NCBI RefSeq assembly: GCF_040939455.1
Contig: NC_134115.1
Location: forward strand, 27,492,727 to 27,556,726
Direction of reading: 5' to 3'
Source: Microcebus murinus
Taxonomy: Eukaryota > Chordata > Mammalia > Primates > Cheirogaleidae
Length of the DNA: 64,000 nucleotides
Part shown: one piece after another, positions 12,007 through 24,849 of the stretch
Position numbering within the stretch: the first letter of the stretch is position 1
Layout: every line of letters begins with the position of its first letter
Notes under the pieces: model-generated
Seen by the model: only the letters and a program-made list of their open reading frames with translations
Told to the model about the DNA's origin: nothing
Databases searched by the model: none
Made by a program: the position numbers and the translations under genes

Positions 12007-12012
12007 CACGTG
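12007..12012 (+). promoter_or_regulatory. Second CACGTG E-box (M-box-like context)
   Basis: The core CACGTG in ccacgtgaca matches the extended half-site preferred by MITF/USF proteins. It sits between the CRE at 11791 and the candidate first exon. Function is inferred from the motif only. Confidence 0.25.
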
Positions 12013-12732
12013 ACACATGCTAGGCACTTTGACAGAAGGTTATGAAAAAATAAAAATCCAAGCCCCGTGGCCCTCACAGATTTTCAGTCCACAAGACTCG
12101 CTGTAAGGAAGAATATCACTTCTTAGCTCTAACTTCTGTCTGTGGGACAATATAAATCCTTTGGAGATGAAGTGCTCATATATTCATTTTTTTTAAAGTA
12201 TTTTTCCCTTGTTGAAATTTGAGCCATTTTCTTTCTCAGTTTGTTCACCGATTTTGTTAAGAACAACTATTATCTAAAAAATTCACTCCTGGATGGTGTT
12301 TGAAAGAGTCTTTCCCATGACTGAATACCAGCTGAATCTCTCAGTTGGGCCACCCTGGATAAACATACTACTTTCAATCTGCATCCATGTGCTATAGTGG
12401 TCACAGCTCATCTTTCTGTAATTAAAAAAAAAGCAGGGAATGTAGGTTTCTAATCATACATTTGCAATTGTCAAGGATGAGAAGTTAGATCAGGCAAGTT
12501 TTATTACTGATATTTTAGAAATCATGGAAGGTCCCTGGCAAACTCCAGCTTTATTCTTCTTGGGCTCATGTTCAGAGACCAAAATATTCTTTTGAGACAC
12601 TCCGAGTTTTTAGCAGTTCCTCTTTAAAGAAATGCTATCATTCCATTCTTTGGGGACAGTGGAACAATGCCGCTTGTGTGCTCAAACCACTCAGAGCATT
12701 AATACACTGTTACTTTAGAAGGATTTGCTTTC

Positions 12733-12747
12733 GAAAGTTGAACTTTC
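12733..12747 (+). repeat. Perfect 7-bp inverted repeat
   Basis: gaaagtt and aactttc flank a single g, giving a 15-base palindrome in the repeat-free block upstream of the candidate first exon. It could be a dimeric factor site, but no factor is assigned. Confidence 0.7.
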
Positions 12748-12883
12748 AGAACTCAGAACACCTTATCACACTTTCACAAGCTTTCTCTCTGAAAATGGAA
12801 AGAGAAAAAGGGAGGGGGGAGCCTGTTAGGACTTGTGCCAGTTAAATCCGATCTCTCCGGGGATTTGTTTTTCTTCTGGCGTC

Positions 12884-12987
12884 AGATTAGATGTTCAAAT
12901 CAAGCAGTGTTTGAGGGCTGGGAGGGAATGTCCATGGGATTCTTAGTGAGGCTAATCCCGAAGCAGCACATTCCAAGGGGCTAATCT
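12884..12987 (+). promoter_or_regulatory. Three K50-homeodomain (OTX/CRX-type) motif matches
   Basis: CTAATCT occurs on the minus strand at 12884-12890, CTAATCCC at 12952-12959 and CTAATCT at 12981-12987, just upstream of the candidate first exon. TAATCC is the core bound by OTX2 and CRX, and TRPM3 is known to be expressed in retinal pigment epithelium and choroid plexus. Only the CTAATCCC copy is a full match. Function is inferred. Confidence 0.3.
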
Positions 12988-13039
12988 GCCCAAGTTCATT
13001 GCTTACTTGAAACGTCTCTTGGGGGAAGAGCCTGGCAAG

Positions 13040-13167
13040 TGACTTTTTTTCCAGTGGGCGGTCATAAGAGCATTATTAACGGGATGGCCAGCCCAGCCGC
13101 AGCAAAATGAAAGCAACAGGAGCTGCTCCCGGGACTGCCTTTGCCAGCACCCAGAGTCAGTGGTCAG
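13040..13167 (+). promoter_or_regulatory. TRPM3: Candidate alternative non-coding first exon or internal promoter of TRPM3
   Basis: A G+C-richer, repeat-free stretch ends in a plausible donor, tcag|gtaaaa (GT at 13168). It contains ATGs at 13084 (strong context, G at -3 and +4) and 13107. The first opens an 8-codon frame whose stop overlaps the second ATG (ATGA). The second reads MKATGAAPGTAFASTQSQWS and leaves in phase 1, out of frame with exon A and exon B, so if this is an exon it would be a 5' UTR exon carrying upstream ORFs. Short TRPM3 isoforms starting at the Met at the end of exon B would need such an exon. This is inference from composition and motifs; I cannot confirm transcription. 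Confidence 0.3.
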
Positions 13168-15214
13168 GTAAAATGATTTCAGCTAACTTTTCTCTTGTTC
13201 GACTTCTCATTGTTGGATCTGGGGGCCCAGAGAAAGACCAAAGACCAACACCAACCGAGGTGTTGGGGGAAAGGGCAAAATGAACATATGCATTCAGTAC
13301 CTTTGGGTCTTTGGTGTTTTGTTCTGATGAAGACAGGGTATACGTTTGAAGCAAGAGAGTGTGGCAATGAGAAGCATGGTGAAATGTTTCTTGTAATTTG
13401 TTCCTGTAAAGTTAGTGGACTCTGTTTTCTAACCTTGCGATTACTAGTCTGGTTTGTTCTCCTTCTGTTAACTTGCCCTGCTAAAGAGGGGATTGCAGTA
13501 GCACTTTCCAAGGCTTTTCGGAGACAGGTTTAACACACGCTCTGTGTATGTACTTGTAAACCCTTCCTACCTAGAGAAGTTCTTGATTCTGTAGCTGGTG
13601 GGGACTGCATAGTAAGAAGGTTCAAAGTAGTTTGGGGACTAGCATTGGTGGCAGAAACTTTGTAAAAAAAGAGTTGAAATCTGTTTAAATGAATTGACTT
13701 GTTTTTCTTTTTAAAGCATTATTTATAGATTTTTTTTGTTTCTATCATTTTCATCTTTTATTGACTGTATATTTAACTTTCAAAATTAGTGGTTGCTTTA
13801 TTCCTCAAGGGTAATCATTATACTTTGTTCAATGTGAGTGTCCTCATTTTTGTTTTGAATATGATGTCTTTTAATTATTAGCCTTTGAAAAACATTTCCC
13901 TATTACACATCACACTTGACCGATAATGCAGACAGACAGGAAAGAAAGCAGTTCTTCACAAACTCCATCGTGGTTATTCTACCTTTAGAAAAGAACATGC
14001 AAAAGTGATTTTCTAGGAGCTGTAGAAGCTGTCTTTTCTAAGAGTACATGAGACTTTCTAAGCATATTTTAAAAGAAAAGATTTGAGGACACAGTGTCTG
14101 TTAAAGTTTTGTATTTGGAGAGAATGAAAGGGTCAGCTAGAAACACAGCATGTCAAAACTATTTCATGCCTTCTAATAATGAGGATAACCATTCTGGACT
14201 CACTTGGTTGGATGTTGAAGCAAAGTATAACACTTCATGCAGAGTAGTTCAAAGTCTTTGAACAAAAGAAAAGGAAATCAGGTAAGGGAACAAGTTAAAC
14301 CATGATTATGCATCAGATATGTCCTCTCGAAGAAGGTAATTTAAAAAATCTATTATCTGTTCCCACAGATTAAAGATCTCAATAAAAGCACACTAAAGCA
14401 AAGACCACAACAGAGCATAGTAAAATTACACATGCTATTTCGTAGAATTCCTAATTCACATGCTATACGTGCATTCTTTCTATTATATATTATACTTTCC
14501 TTCTCAAAAAAGGAATCCAATTTAATTATAACTGATGGAAAGATTTTTTAATGTTATGTTTCTCTTTTTTTTTCCCCTCCCAATTTCCTGTGCCTTAGCA
14601 AGGGAAATGGTTAATCTGCTAATAAGAAGAAATAGAAACTGGATCCTCAATCTTTTTGCTAACAATGAGGTAGCTTTTCCCCTTTGAGAAGGTAATTAAG
14701 TTGCCTAACTGTACACAAGTCAAATTACTTTATATTTAAAGGCTAACAAACAAGTTGGCAATCCATGTGTAGTAATTCTTACCATACACCATTTGACTAA
14801 AACTTCCAGGGCCTTCCAAGTGGACGCTGGGATCCATGAGCAAGATAAATAAGGAAGGTGTCCTTGAAAAGTTTAATCCATTTGTCATGGCCTCCCATGA
14901 CTCCTAAAATTAGGAGTCCTGTGATTACATTTCTTTGCTGTAGCCATCAAAATGGCTTTAATTCTTTGTCCTAGTCTGATGTCTTCCTGAGGTCCCAGCC
15001 TCATCCTTTACCCCAGGGAGAGAGGAAGAACCGATGACAGAGTGTTCATTAATGCACGATTGAGGACTGGAAATGGGGAATGAATGAGGAGAAAGATGCA
15101 AGTGTGAACTAGTTCTAAGACAAGTCCAACTCTGTCCAAATGCCAAGGTGTTCACAGGCATGCTCGGATAGCATTGAGCTTACCAAAAGTATTTCATATC
15201 AATAACACCTAACG

Positions 15215-15455
15215 TGGAGGGGCAGTTTAGCAGAGTCGTTAAGAGTGTGCACTCTGGTGTCAGACCGCTCAACTTCCAACCTTGGCTTTAAAACTTACTT
15301 GCTGCATCTCTCTGCCTTCATTTCTTCATTTATCCATCATAAAATGGATACAATAACAGTGCTTCCCCCACAGAGTTCCTACGAGGATGCATGCAGCTAA
15401 TACACGTATGGCACAACTCCAAGCACAGGGTGTGCCCTTACTCAATGTTAACCAT
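15215..15455 (+). mobile_element. MIR SINE, sense
   Basis: Nearly full length: 'agcagagtcgttaagagtgt', 'gcactctggtgtcagaccgc' through 'cacagggtgtgcccttactc'. An opposite-strand MIR follows directly. Confidence 0.75.
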
Positions 15456-15464
15456 TGTTGTCAC

Positions 15465-15605
15465 CTGCTGAGCTCCTGCTATGGGCCAGGTACTTTATCT
15501 GAATGGTCTGGTGTGATCATCACAACAACTCTTCAAAGTAACTATGATTATCCACATGTGAGAGAAGAGGTTCAGAGAAATTAAACAACTTTTCTATATT
15601 CCTTG
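15465..15605 (-). mobile_element. MIR SINE, antisense
   Basis: 'gagctcctgctatgggccag', 'gatcatcacaacaactcttc' and 'gagaagaggttcagagaaat' follow the reversed MIR order. Confidence 0.65.
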
Positions 15606-17669
15606 TGAGTGGCCAACCAGGCCTTCTGGGCACCTGTTATCTCCAACACAAAGGAAGATCAGTTTAGTTCAGGTTTGCTACATCAATTTCATAGTTCCCT
15701 CGTCTGACTGTTCATCCAAACTTTTAGTACCAGAATCGACGCAGGAAGGGTCCCTCTTCTTGGAGTGTAAGTGTGGAGCTGCCAAAACAATAACAACACT
15801 ATGTGTTAGGTACTACTGCTGTGCCCATTTTAGAGATGAGGAAAACTGAGGATCCAAGAAGTGATGTGACTTTCTGCAAGCCACAGAGTACCATTCACAC
15901 CACTTTTTCTAACTGCAAACCTCATACTGTATCCATGATACAGTGTTTCCCGCTTTCTCTCAGGGAGTATGGGTCAGCGCTCCCTAAAATTCCCAGGTGC
16001 TCCCTCAAAAGATCTTTCTGAATACTGGCCAAACTGGGACACAGAAAGAAAAGCACATTCTCCCTTTTTCACTCCCCAAGGTGTAGGAAAAGTTGGTTTC
16101 AGATGTCCAGTGAGGAACATTTTGCCGTCTTTCTGCCAAGAGATATTATCAATGAAAGTATTCAGTGTCTAGAGAAAATCACAGCCTATGAATAGTTTAG
16201 CTTACAGGATTTTTACAAAGATAAAGATTGGTTATCTATGCTGCTAAGCTCATTTCTGTTGCAAAGATATAGCCACTAGTTTTTTCTAGGTTTGAAAAGA
16301 AAAATCTTTGCGAATAGACGTTGGGATTTTTTTTTTCATGACAAATAAAACTGCAAATGTTACCTTTGTGGTATGAAATGCAGAGACCCACTTGGACCTG
16401 AGGATCTCCAAGGCAGACTGAGTGCTCCTTTTCTTGGGGACAATCCATGAACATTCAGAAATTATGGACCCGATTGCGACCACAACTGAAACAGGGTGCC
16501 CCTCGACCATCCCTCATGGTGCTACCTGTGATACGTGCATTGCCATGACTGTTAAACAACTGCGACCTTCAGGGCCAAACACTTGCATAGACATCCATTG
16601 TGAGAGAGGAGGGAGGGAAGAGATGAGGGAGCTGAGCACAGCTTTTGTAGATATTTGAGTCATTGGCAGAGTCAAGACCACTTATGGCCAACAAATGGGG
16701 GCTTGTAACAGTTAACACCGGCCATCGGGACAGACCAAAGAAACAGTTCCACTGTGCTGTAGCCCTACGTAGATTTTGAGAATACAAATTTAGTACTGAT
16801 GCTGGCTTACAGAGATGATACCACATAGAAATAACATTACAGGTTGCTCTAGCAATTTCCATCTCAAGTGTTCAGAGAAGGAATCTTTTGAGCAGTTTAT
16901 TGGATTTCATGGGAGACTCCTCCGCTATTTCAGGTGTGGTAAAGGAAGGGGCGAGGGGTGCAAGATGGACACTGCTTTGGAACAATGAGCAAACAGTTTG
17001 CTGGAACATCCTTTGTCCGTGTGGGAATCTAATCTCAGTGGCGGCGCTTCTGGGAGGATAGTCCCAGCAATGCCCATTCTAGGGAGTTGTATATGCTTTG
17101 CTTAAAGGCATGCGAGATGCAAACAGAAAAAAATGTGCTATCTTTCTTCCTTCTAAAGACATTACCTGTGAAATTTTGGACTATGAAAAAGACATTTATC
17201 TTCCTTATGTTTCCATTTCCTTCTTTTCCCTCTGTACCTGAGCACTGCTAATTTGGATTTTAGAAAAATCATGGTGATATATTAGGGCTTTTGAGTTACG
17301 CAATTCTCCTGCAATTTTTCTTTCCTTCTACAAGGAAAATCGAATGGACGTGTCAACCATGAAACCTTGTACTTATTTAGATGTATTTCTTCCCACTACT
17401 GAATATTTGCTTTCTCTAAGGTTATAAACATACTATTCTATCCTTCCAAATTTATTTTCTCTGCAAATAGCATTGTCTTTCTGTCCTTCAAAAATCATTA
17501 TGAATTTGTGTATGATTCCATCACTGACATTTTTTTTTATTATGGTCATTTCCTTTAACTTTCAATATTAGAATGTTAAATAACCTAATCAGCAGATTCT
17601 GGGAATAATCAATTTCATTATATGCAGTGTTTATGTGTGAAATAATCACAATTTCAATTCAGTTTATGA

Positions 17670-19615
<1,946 letters not shown>

Positions 19616-21194
19616 TTATAAAAGAAATAGCTTTCTATAGTTACCCACTGTTTATTTTGTTATTTTCTGAGTCTCAATCATTATGACATATTTTCCTAAG
19701 TCCTTTCATTTTTCCTTTGGTGAAAAATATGTTACCTTTAGGTTTTCATGTTTGCTCTATAGTAACTGGCATTTCTCTCATTTCAAGGTAGAAATGATCA
19801 TCTCTGCCTATTTTCTTCCCTGTTCTAAGAGAGGTCTTGCCATCCAAATTGAGTGCTTTTTCTCCAAGCAGCTGTGTTCTCAATAGAAGGGTTTTATATG
19901 AAAAGTATTTTGGGGGAAGAAAGTGAGTTTTAGGAAATATACAAGTTTTACTTCTAATTGTTGTCACTTCCAAATTTCAACTTTCGTCGTGGACTGTTAC
20001 CTATTTGGCTGGCAGATTTTGCCAGGAGAAAAGTATAGCATGTGTTTTGGATGTTCTAGAAATGCTGTAGTCCAACAAACTTGCTTGTAACTGTTAGAAA
20101 AGAGTGAGTTAGCTAAGGGCGGAGCAGTAGGAGGTGGCTGTTTCTTATGCATGCCATGGAGTTTTCTTTCTGAGTTTGGAGAGGAAATTTTGCTTAGAGA
20201 AGCATACTGCAAAATACAAGGGGAGTCATCTCTCACAAGTTGCAGTCTAAAAATGTGCACTAAAGCCACCTCTCTCTTCTCTTTTCTCACCTCTCTCCTC
20301 CCTTCTTCCTCTCTCCTCTTACCCCTCTTCCCTACTGCAGTAATTCCTTTACCAAGAATGGCTGACTGAGTTATTCTCATAGCTCTTAAGTAAATTAATT
20401 TTGAGATATATATCAAGTTAAAAGCAATTTTGAGCTATATTTAGGGGGAAAATGCTATTTGCAATCTACAACAAGTCTTAGAAAAACAAAGAATGGATTA
20501 GTTAATCTTGGCCTGTATAGAACCAAAGGAAATGGAGATTTGTCAAGTTCCTCACTCACTTAGGGGGTCTGTTTGCCTACACAAGTTCAATAAGTGTCCC
20601 CAACTCACACAGTCACTATTCACAGTATGGGATTGAAGCCCATACAATTAGATTCTCTGGAACTATGCATTAAAAGTCATGCAAATTGTCCCTATAAGAA
20701 AAGTGTTGCCAACGAGGAAAAAACTTCCTGGCAATAGGAATGACAGAGTGGTACCCTCAGTGCCTCCCCCGATGTTTAAATAGTGTCTGCAAGCATGCAG
20801 CCATAAGCCCCGTAGGCACATGATAAGCACATGGTTCTCACTTTCACTGTTAATACTTAGTGTCAAATACAGAGCATGAATAAGCTTGTAAGTAAGAACA
20901 TCTCTCCAAAGTCATTACCTTGAAAGACTAATTACCACGATGCTGCCATTGTCCAAACGTGCATTGGTCTGTCTTTGGGGGACTGATTTCAGATAATTTA
21001 TAGATCACAAGAGAAAATCGGTCTATATTTTCCTTAAATGATAGTTTTAATGGAAAATTAATCTCAAGCACCTGAAATTCACAAAACTTAGAGCTTAGCC
21101 ACAAATAACTTCTGCTGGTTTTTACAAGTCCAGTCTATTCTCTAATGATAAAGTTTTCCATCATTGAAAATATCTTTTAAAATGAAGCATTAGT

Positions 21195-21445
21195 TTAGTA
21201 GTGAAGAGTATGAATTATGGATTCAGATAGTTCACGTTTAGCCATGGTATAAATGCTGTGACATGGAGAAAGTTACTTAAATTTTCTGAGTTTCATAATG
21301 TATTCTGTCCTATAGAGTGTTGATACTACTATCATAAACATTAAATGAGATGACATATTTAAAAAATATGGCAGAGTACTGGGCACATAATAAATGTAAA
21401 ATTAATTTAGCTGCTATTTATATTACTATCATTATTACTATTTGC
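21195..21445 (+). mobile_element. MIR SINE, sense (first of three in a row)
   Basis: 'gagtatgaattatggattca', 'aagttacttaaattttctga' and 'gcagagtactgggcacataa' follow the MIR order. Confidence 0.6.
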
Positions 21446-21639
21446 TTCTGGCTGTGAAAGAAATTGCAAAAACATTTTGGCTAGTACCTTGAAAGACACT
21501 CATTTGTATGTATATGTCTTGGTATATTATTTTAGAAAGTCAAATTAAACTTTTTCAGTTAACACTTTTAAATAATTCCAGAAGCTCTGACCCCTTAGCC
21601 TACTGGTTGACCACAGAATCTAAAGCCACATCACATTTT

Positions 21640-21842
21640 ATTTATAGCCTGGCTCTGTCACTTACTGGCTGTGTGATTTTGTCAAGCTTGCTTAGCTTCC
21701 CAGAGCCTCAGTTTCTTCCCTAGTAAAATGGGCAAAGTAACTCCTACTGCATAGAACTGTCTCAAGGATTAAATAAGTCAATATATGTTAAGCACTTAGA
21801 ACAGCACCTGTTAAAGCTAAATAAGTGTTTGCTATTGTTATT
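21640..21842 (+). mobile_element. MIR SINE, sense (second of three)
   Basis: 'ctggctctgtcacttactgg', 'ctgtgtgattttgtcaagct', 'cagagcctcagtttcttccc' and 'ttagaacagcacctg' match MIR closely. Confidence 0.75.
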
Positions 21843-21894
21843 ACTTCTACTAAGAGTTAACTTGCTATAGCTAAGAGAGAGGCTTTGTGATCAA

Positions 21895-22120
21895 TTAAAA
21901 GAGAATGCATAATCTTGATGTCAGACACAACTGGATCTAAACCCTGACTCTCTCAATATCTAACTAGAAAGTCTTGGTTAAACCATTTAACTTGGCTAAG
22001 CTTCAAATTTTCTTATCTAGAAAGCAGGCATAGTTGCTTTATTTGATATTTATAAAGATTAGAGAGAAAATAAAAAGCACCTGGTAGGAAGCCAGTGCTC
22101 AAGATATTTATGAAAATAAT
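21895..22120 (+). mobile_element. MIR SINE, sense (third of three)
   Basis: 'gatgtcagacacaactggat', 'ctaaaccctgactctctcaa' and 'aaaaagcacctggtaggaag' follow the MIR order. Confidence 0.6.
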
Positions 22121-22699
22121 AACTACTTATGAAAATAATAGAGATGGAGCAGTGAAACAGCTTTTTTCTTCACTTCCTGGGAGTCCAACGGCACATTAGA
22201 ATATTTCCACAGGAGTACCAGGCTGCGTTAAGTTAGCAAGCTACTGCTCTGTTTTATTGAACAATGGCATTGGTGACAGTCACTCACAGAAGGATGGTGC
22301 TGAGAACACCAGCCCATCACTGCTGGAGACAGGTGGTCTGTGAATCACATCATATACTTTGACTTCCCCATGAGTCAACCTCCTGCACCTATTCATTCCG
22401 CTAAAACAGAAAGTGAGGTACTGTTACCTGTGTACACCTCGACAGTTAAACAGCTGCTCAGGGTGTGCCATTATGGTGGGCAAGGCCAACATCCCTTCTC
22501 ATTATATAATTTTTCTCTATCTGAACTTCTTTCCGCTCTCATCTCGAAAATGTCTTGTGAATTTGCAAGACACTAAGGACACTAGAGACTGAAACCTCAA
22601 ATGAATTTATTAGAATGTGTGTCCCTCAAAGTATTAATCAAAATACTTTTGCAATTGCTTTCAGAATCTGTAGCAAATGATAATCACAATAATAATAGC

Positions 22700-22870
22700 A
22701 ACTAAAATTCACCGAACATCTACTATGTCCCTGACACTATGGCAAGTACTTACTGGCATTATCTCATTTTATGTTTGTGATAGTAGTAGCATTATTCTTA
22801 CATGACAGAGCAACATATTGAGGCCCAGAAAAGTGAAGTAATTTATACCATGTCACACAGCAAATACCTG
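22700..22870 (-). mobile_element. MIR SINE, antisense
   Basis: 'catctactatgtccctgaca', 'ttgaggcccagaaaagtgaa' and 'gtcacacagcaaatacctgc' match reversed MIR. Confidence 0.7.
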
Positions 22871-23039
22871 CTATATGTATATTATGCTATTTTACAGTGG
22901 AGGGAAAGACCCTAAGAGGCAGATGGATCTTTCACTCTGCTCCAGACAGGGACACATATGGCTACTGAATGTTGACAGCTGCCCTCAGGCCCAAGAAGGC
23001 TCTATGGAACCCAGAGCTGTTTGTTGGTGATCAGCTTAG

Positions 23040-23570
23040 GTAATGTCGACTACAAACTTTGTGGAGCCCAGTGCAAAATGAGAATGTAGGACCCCTGGCA
23101 GGGACAGGAAAATCAATTCCCCTTTCCCACGGCTGGCAGCCCCAACTCTCAGTGGATGGGTGGCCTAACCCCCATCAAAGGATTATCACCTCCATTCTAA
23201 GGTGCTCAGCATCTGAGGGGGCTGAACTTCCTGCTAGGTTGCCCATGAAACACACCCAAGGCGGAGATAGCTGCTTCCTTCTTGGCCCTGAAATGCTGCA
23301 GGCCAGGTGCCCGACCCTGGCCCTGGCCGTCCTGGGGAGCCAGCAAGGAAGCGGGACTGGGAACTACATGTGAGCCGAGGTTCCGCCCCTTCCACGTGCT
23401 CCACTGTCCCATAAGACTTCCTTTACCAAGTTCAAGGATAAATATCTGAAGAATGTTAAGACAGCAAGTGCGCAGCAATGAACCCCAGGCACTGGCCTTC
23501 GGAGTAGTGTGGCTCCTCACAAGTCACACACCCATGAAGCCGGCTCTGAGGTTGGGTCTCAGAGGATAAG
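23040..23570 (+). repeat. Degenerate, G+C-richer interspersed repeat, family not recognised
   Basis: 'tttgtggagcccagtgcaaa', 'atgagaatgtaggacccctg' at the left and 'cacacccatgaagccggctc' at the right recall a dispersed mammalian repeat that I cannot name. The block is the most G+C-rich part of the 16-kb intron and has overlapping ORFs of about 100 codons on both strands, none recognisable. Confidence 0.4.
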
Positions 23571-24457
23571 GCTGCTTCAGCTGGTCTCAGACCAGTCACC
23601 ACGAGGAGGGCAAGCCTTTCTTTCCGAGTCTAAACAGGCAAATGAGAACCATTTTTCCTTTTATTACAGCCAAATATCGAACAAGTGGAAGTCCCAGCTA
23701 TTTATCCAGAAACAAATGAGCATTTCGTCTACTTTGAAAACTTGCCCTTGAATGATTCTGTGTCTCCTGTCTAGACAAAGGGGTGGAGTTGTCCATGGGT
23801 CGCGGCGGTCTCATTTTACCAGGCAGGGTGTCGTTTTGTGCTCGCCTGGGCCTTCTTTACCTCTCGTCTTCTCAAACAAACCATCAGGCATTTGGGATGA
23901 GGGAAAGTCAGCAACCAGTCTGTTAAATAGTCCCAGCCTTTCCACAGGGAAGGAGTGGTTAATCATTCACCAAGGTTTGTCAGCCAGGCCAAACTTAATA
24001 CACCTTTGGGCCTCTGCTTGGGACAAGAATTCTTGAAAGTTTAAATCATTTTTTAGCAAAGTGGCCAAAAAAACTCTCGTGGCAAATTGGCTTCTATCAA
24101 TTTTTTAAAAAATAACATGTAGCATTCGTTTTCTTTCCTTCAAAGCAGACTAAGATAAAGCCCTTGTATCTTCAAAATGCCAGTGTGGTCTGGATGTAAT
24201 GTGAGGCAGTCTGCAGGAGTTTTGGGAGAGGATATAGTTGGAGAAAAACGACACGACAGTCATTATTAAAATGTTGTTGGCCACATAAGCGCCATGTATG
24301 TCTCTGCTCGGAACACTGTGTTTCTCTTCTACCACGTGGTCGGTACAGGAATATGTCACAGAACTTTAGCCACTGAAAGCACTTGAGGGACCAGATGCAG
24401 TTGTTCTTAGCTTGGAAACCTTTGGACTGGCGCACCCGACTCCAAGACTCACTTCCA

Positions 24458-24511
24458 GAGGGTCTTGTTACCATTAATGAGGGTCTCGTTACCATTAATG
24501 AGGGTCTCGTT
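24458..24511 (+). repeat. 21-bp tandem repeat, about 2.6 copies
   Basis: The unit gagggtcttgttaccattaa (plus t) is repeated as gagggtctcgttaccattaa (plus t) and then gagggtctcgtt. The first two copies differ at one base, so the duplication is recent or maintained. Confidence 0.95.
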
Positions 24512-24536
24512 CTATCTCATTAGTCTGAGATAGAAC
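24509..24536 (+). repeat. Perfect 11-bp inverted repeat (hairpin)
   Basis: gttctatctca (24509-24519) and tgagatagaac (24526-24536) are exact reverse complements around a 6-base loop, ttagtc. The hairpin overlaps the end of the 21-bp tandem repeat. There is no T run after it. Confidence 0.9.
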
Positions 24537-24594
24537 CCCAGCATCGGAAATTTCTCGAAAGTTACCCAGGTTATTGTACTGTTCAGCCAGGCTT

Positions 24595-24700
24595 AAAAAT
24601 CACTGATCAATCCCAATCCGTGTACCTATTTTATAGATGAGGCAACTGGAGCCCAGAGAAGTTAAATTATTTTCCCTGAGTCACACAATTATTTAACAAC
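24595..24700 (-). mobile_element. MIR SINE fragment, antisense
   Basis: 'ttttatagatgaggcaactg', 'gagcccagagaagttaaatt' and 'gagtcacacaattatttaac' match reversed MIR. Confidence 0.6.
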
Positions 24701-24796
24701 ATAGTTTTTTTTTAACAGTTTACTTAAGTTACTGATAATCTTTATTCATATTCTAATGTCATAGGACTTGTTTGTGGGCCTGATTTTTATTTCCTT

Positions 24797-24849
24797 CTTT
24801 TTTTTTTATAATTTCTGCATATTATGGGGGTACAAATTTTTAGGTTACA
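24797..24849 (-). mobile_element. Short antisense L1 3' end stub
   Basis: A T tract is followed by atttctgcatattatggggg, then tacaaatttttaggttac, the reverse complement of the same lemur-type L1 3' end seen at 9.6 kb. The sequence beyond it does not continue as L1, so this is also a very short insertion. I could not assign a clear target-site duplication. Confidence 0.6.

Noticed and set aside
19997..20416. 139-codon minus-strand ORF with an Arg/Glu/Lys-rich run
   Set aside because: The charged run is the reverse of the pyrimidine tract at 20.27-20.34 kb. There is no recognisable domain.
24509..24536. Rho-independent terminator
   Set aside because: The hairpin is not G+C-rich, has no T run after it, and sits in a mammalian intron.
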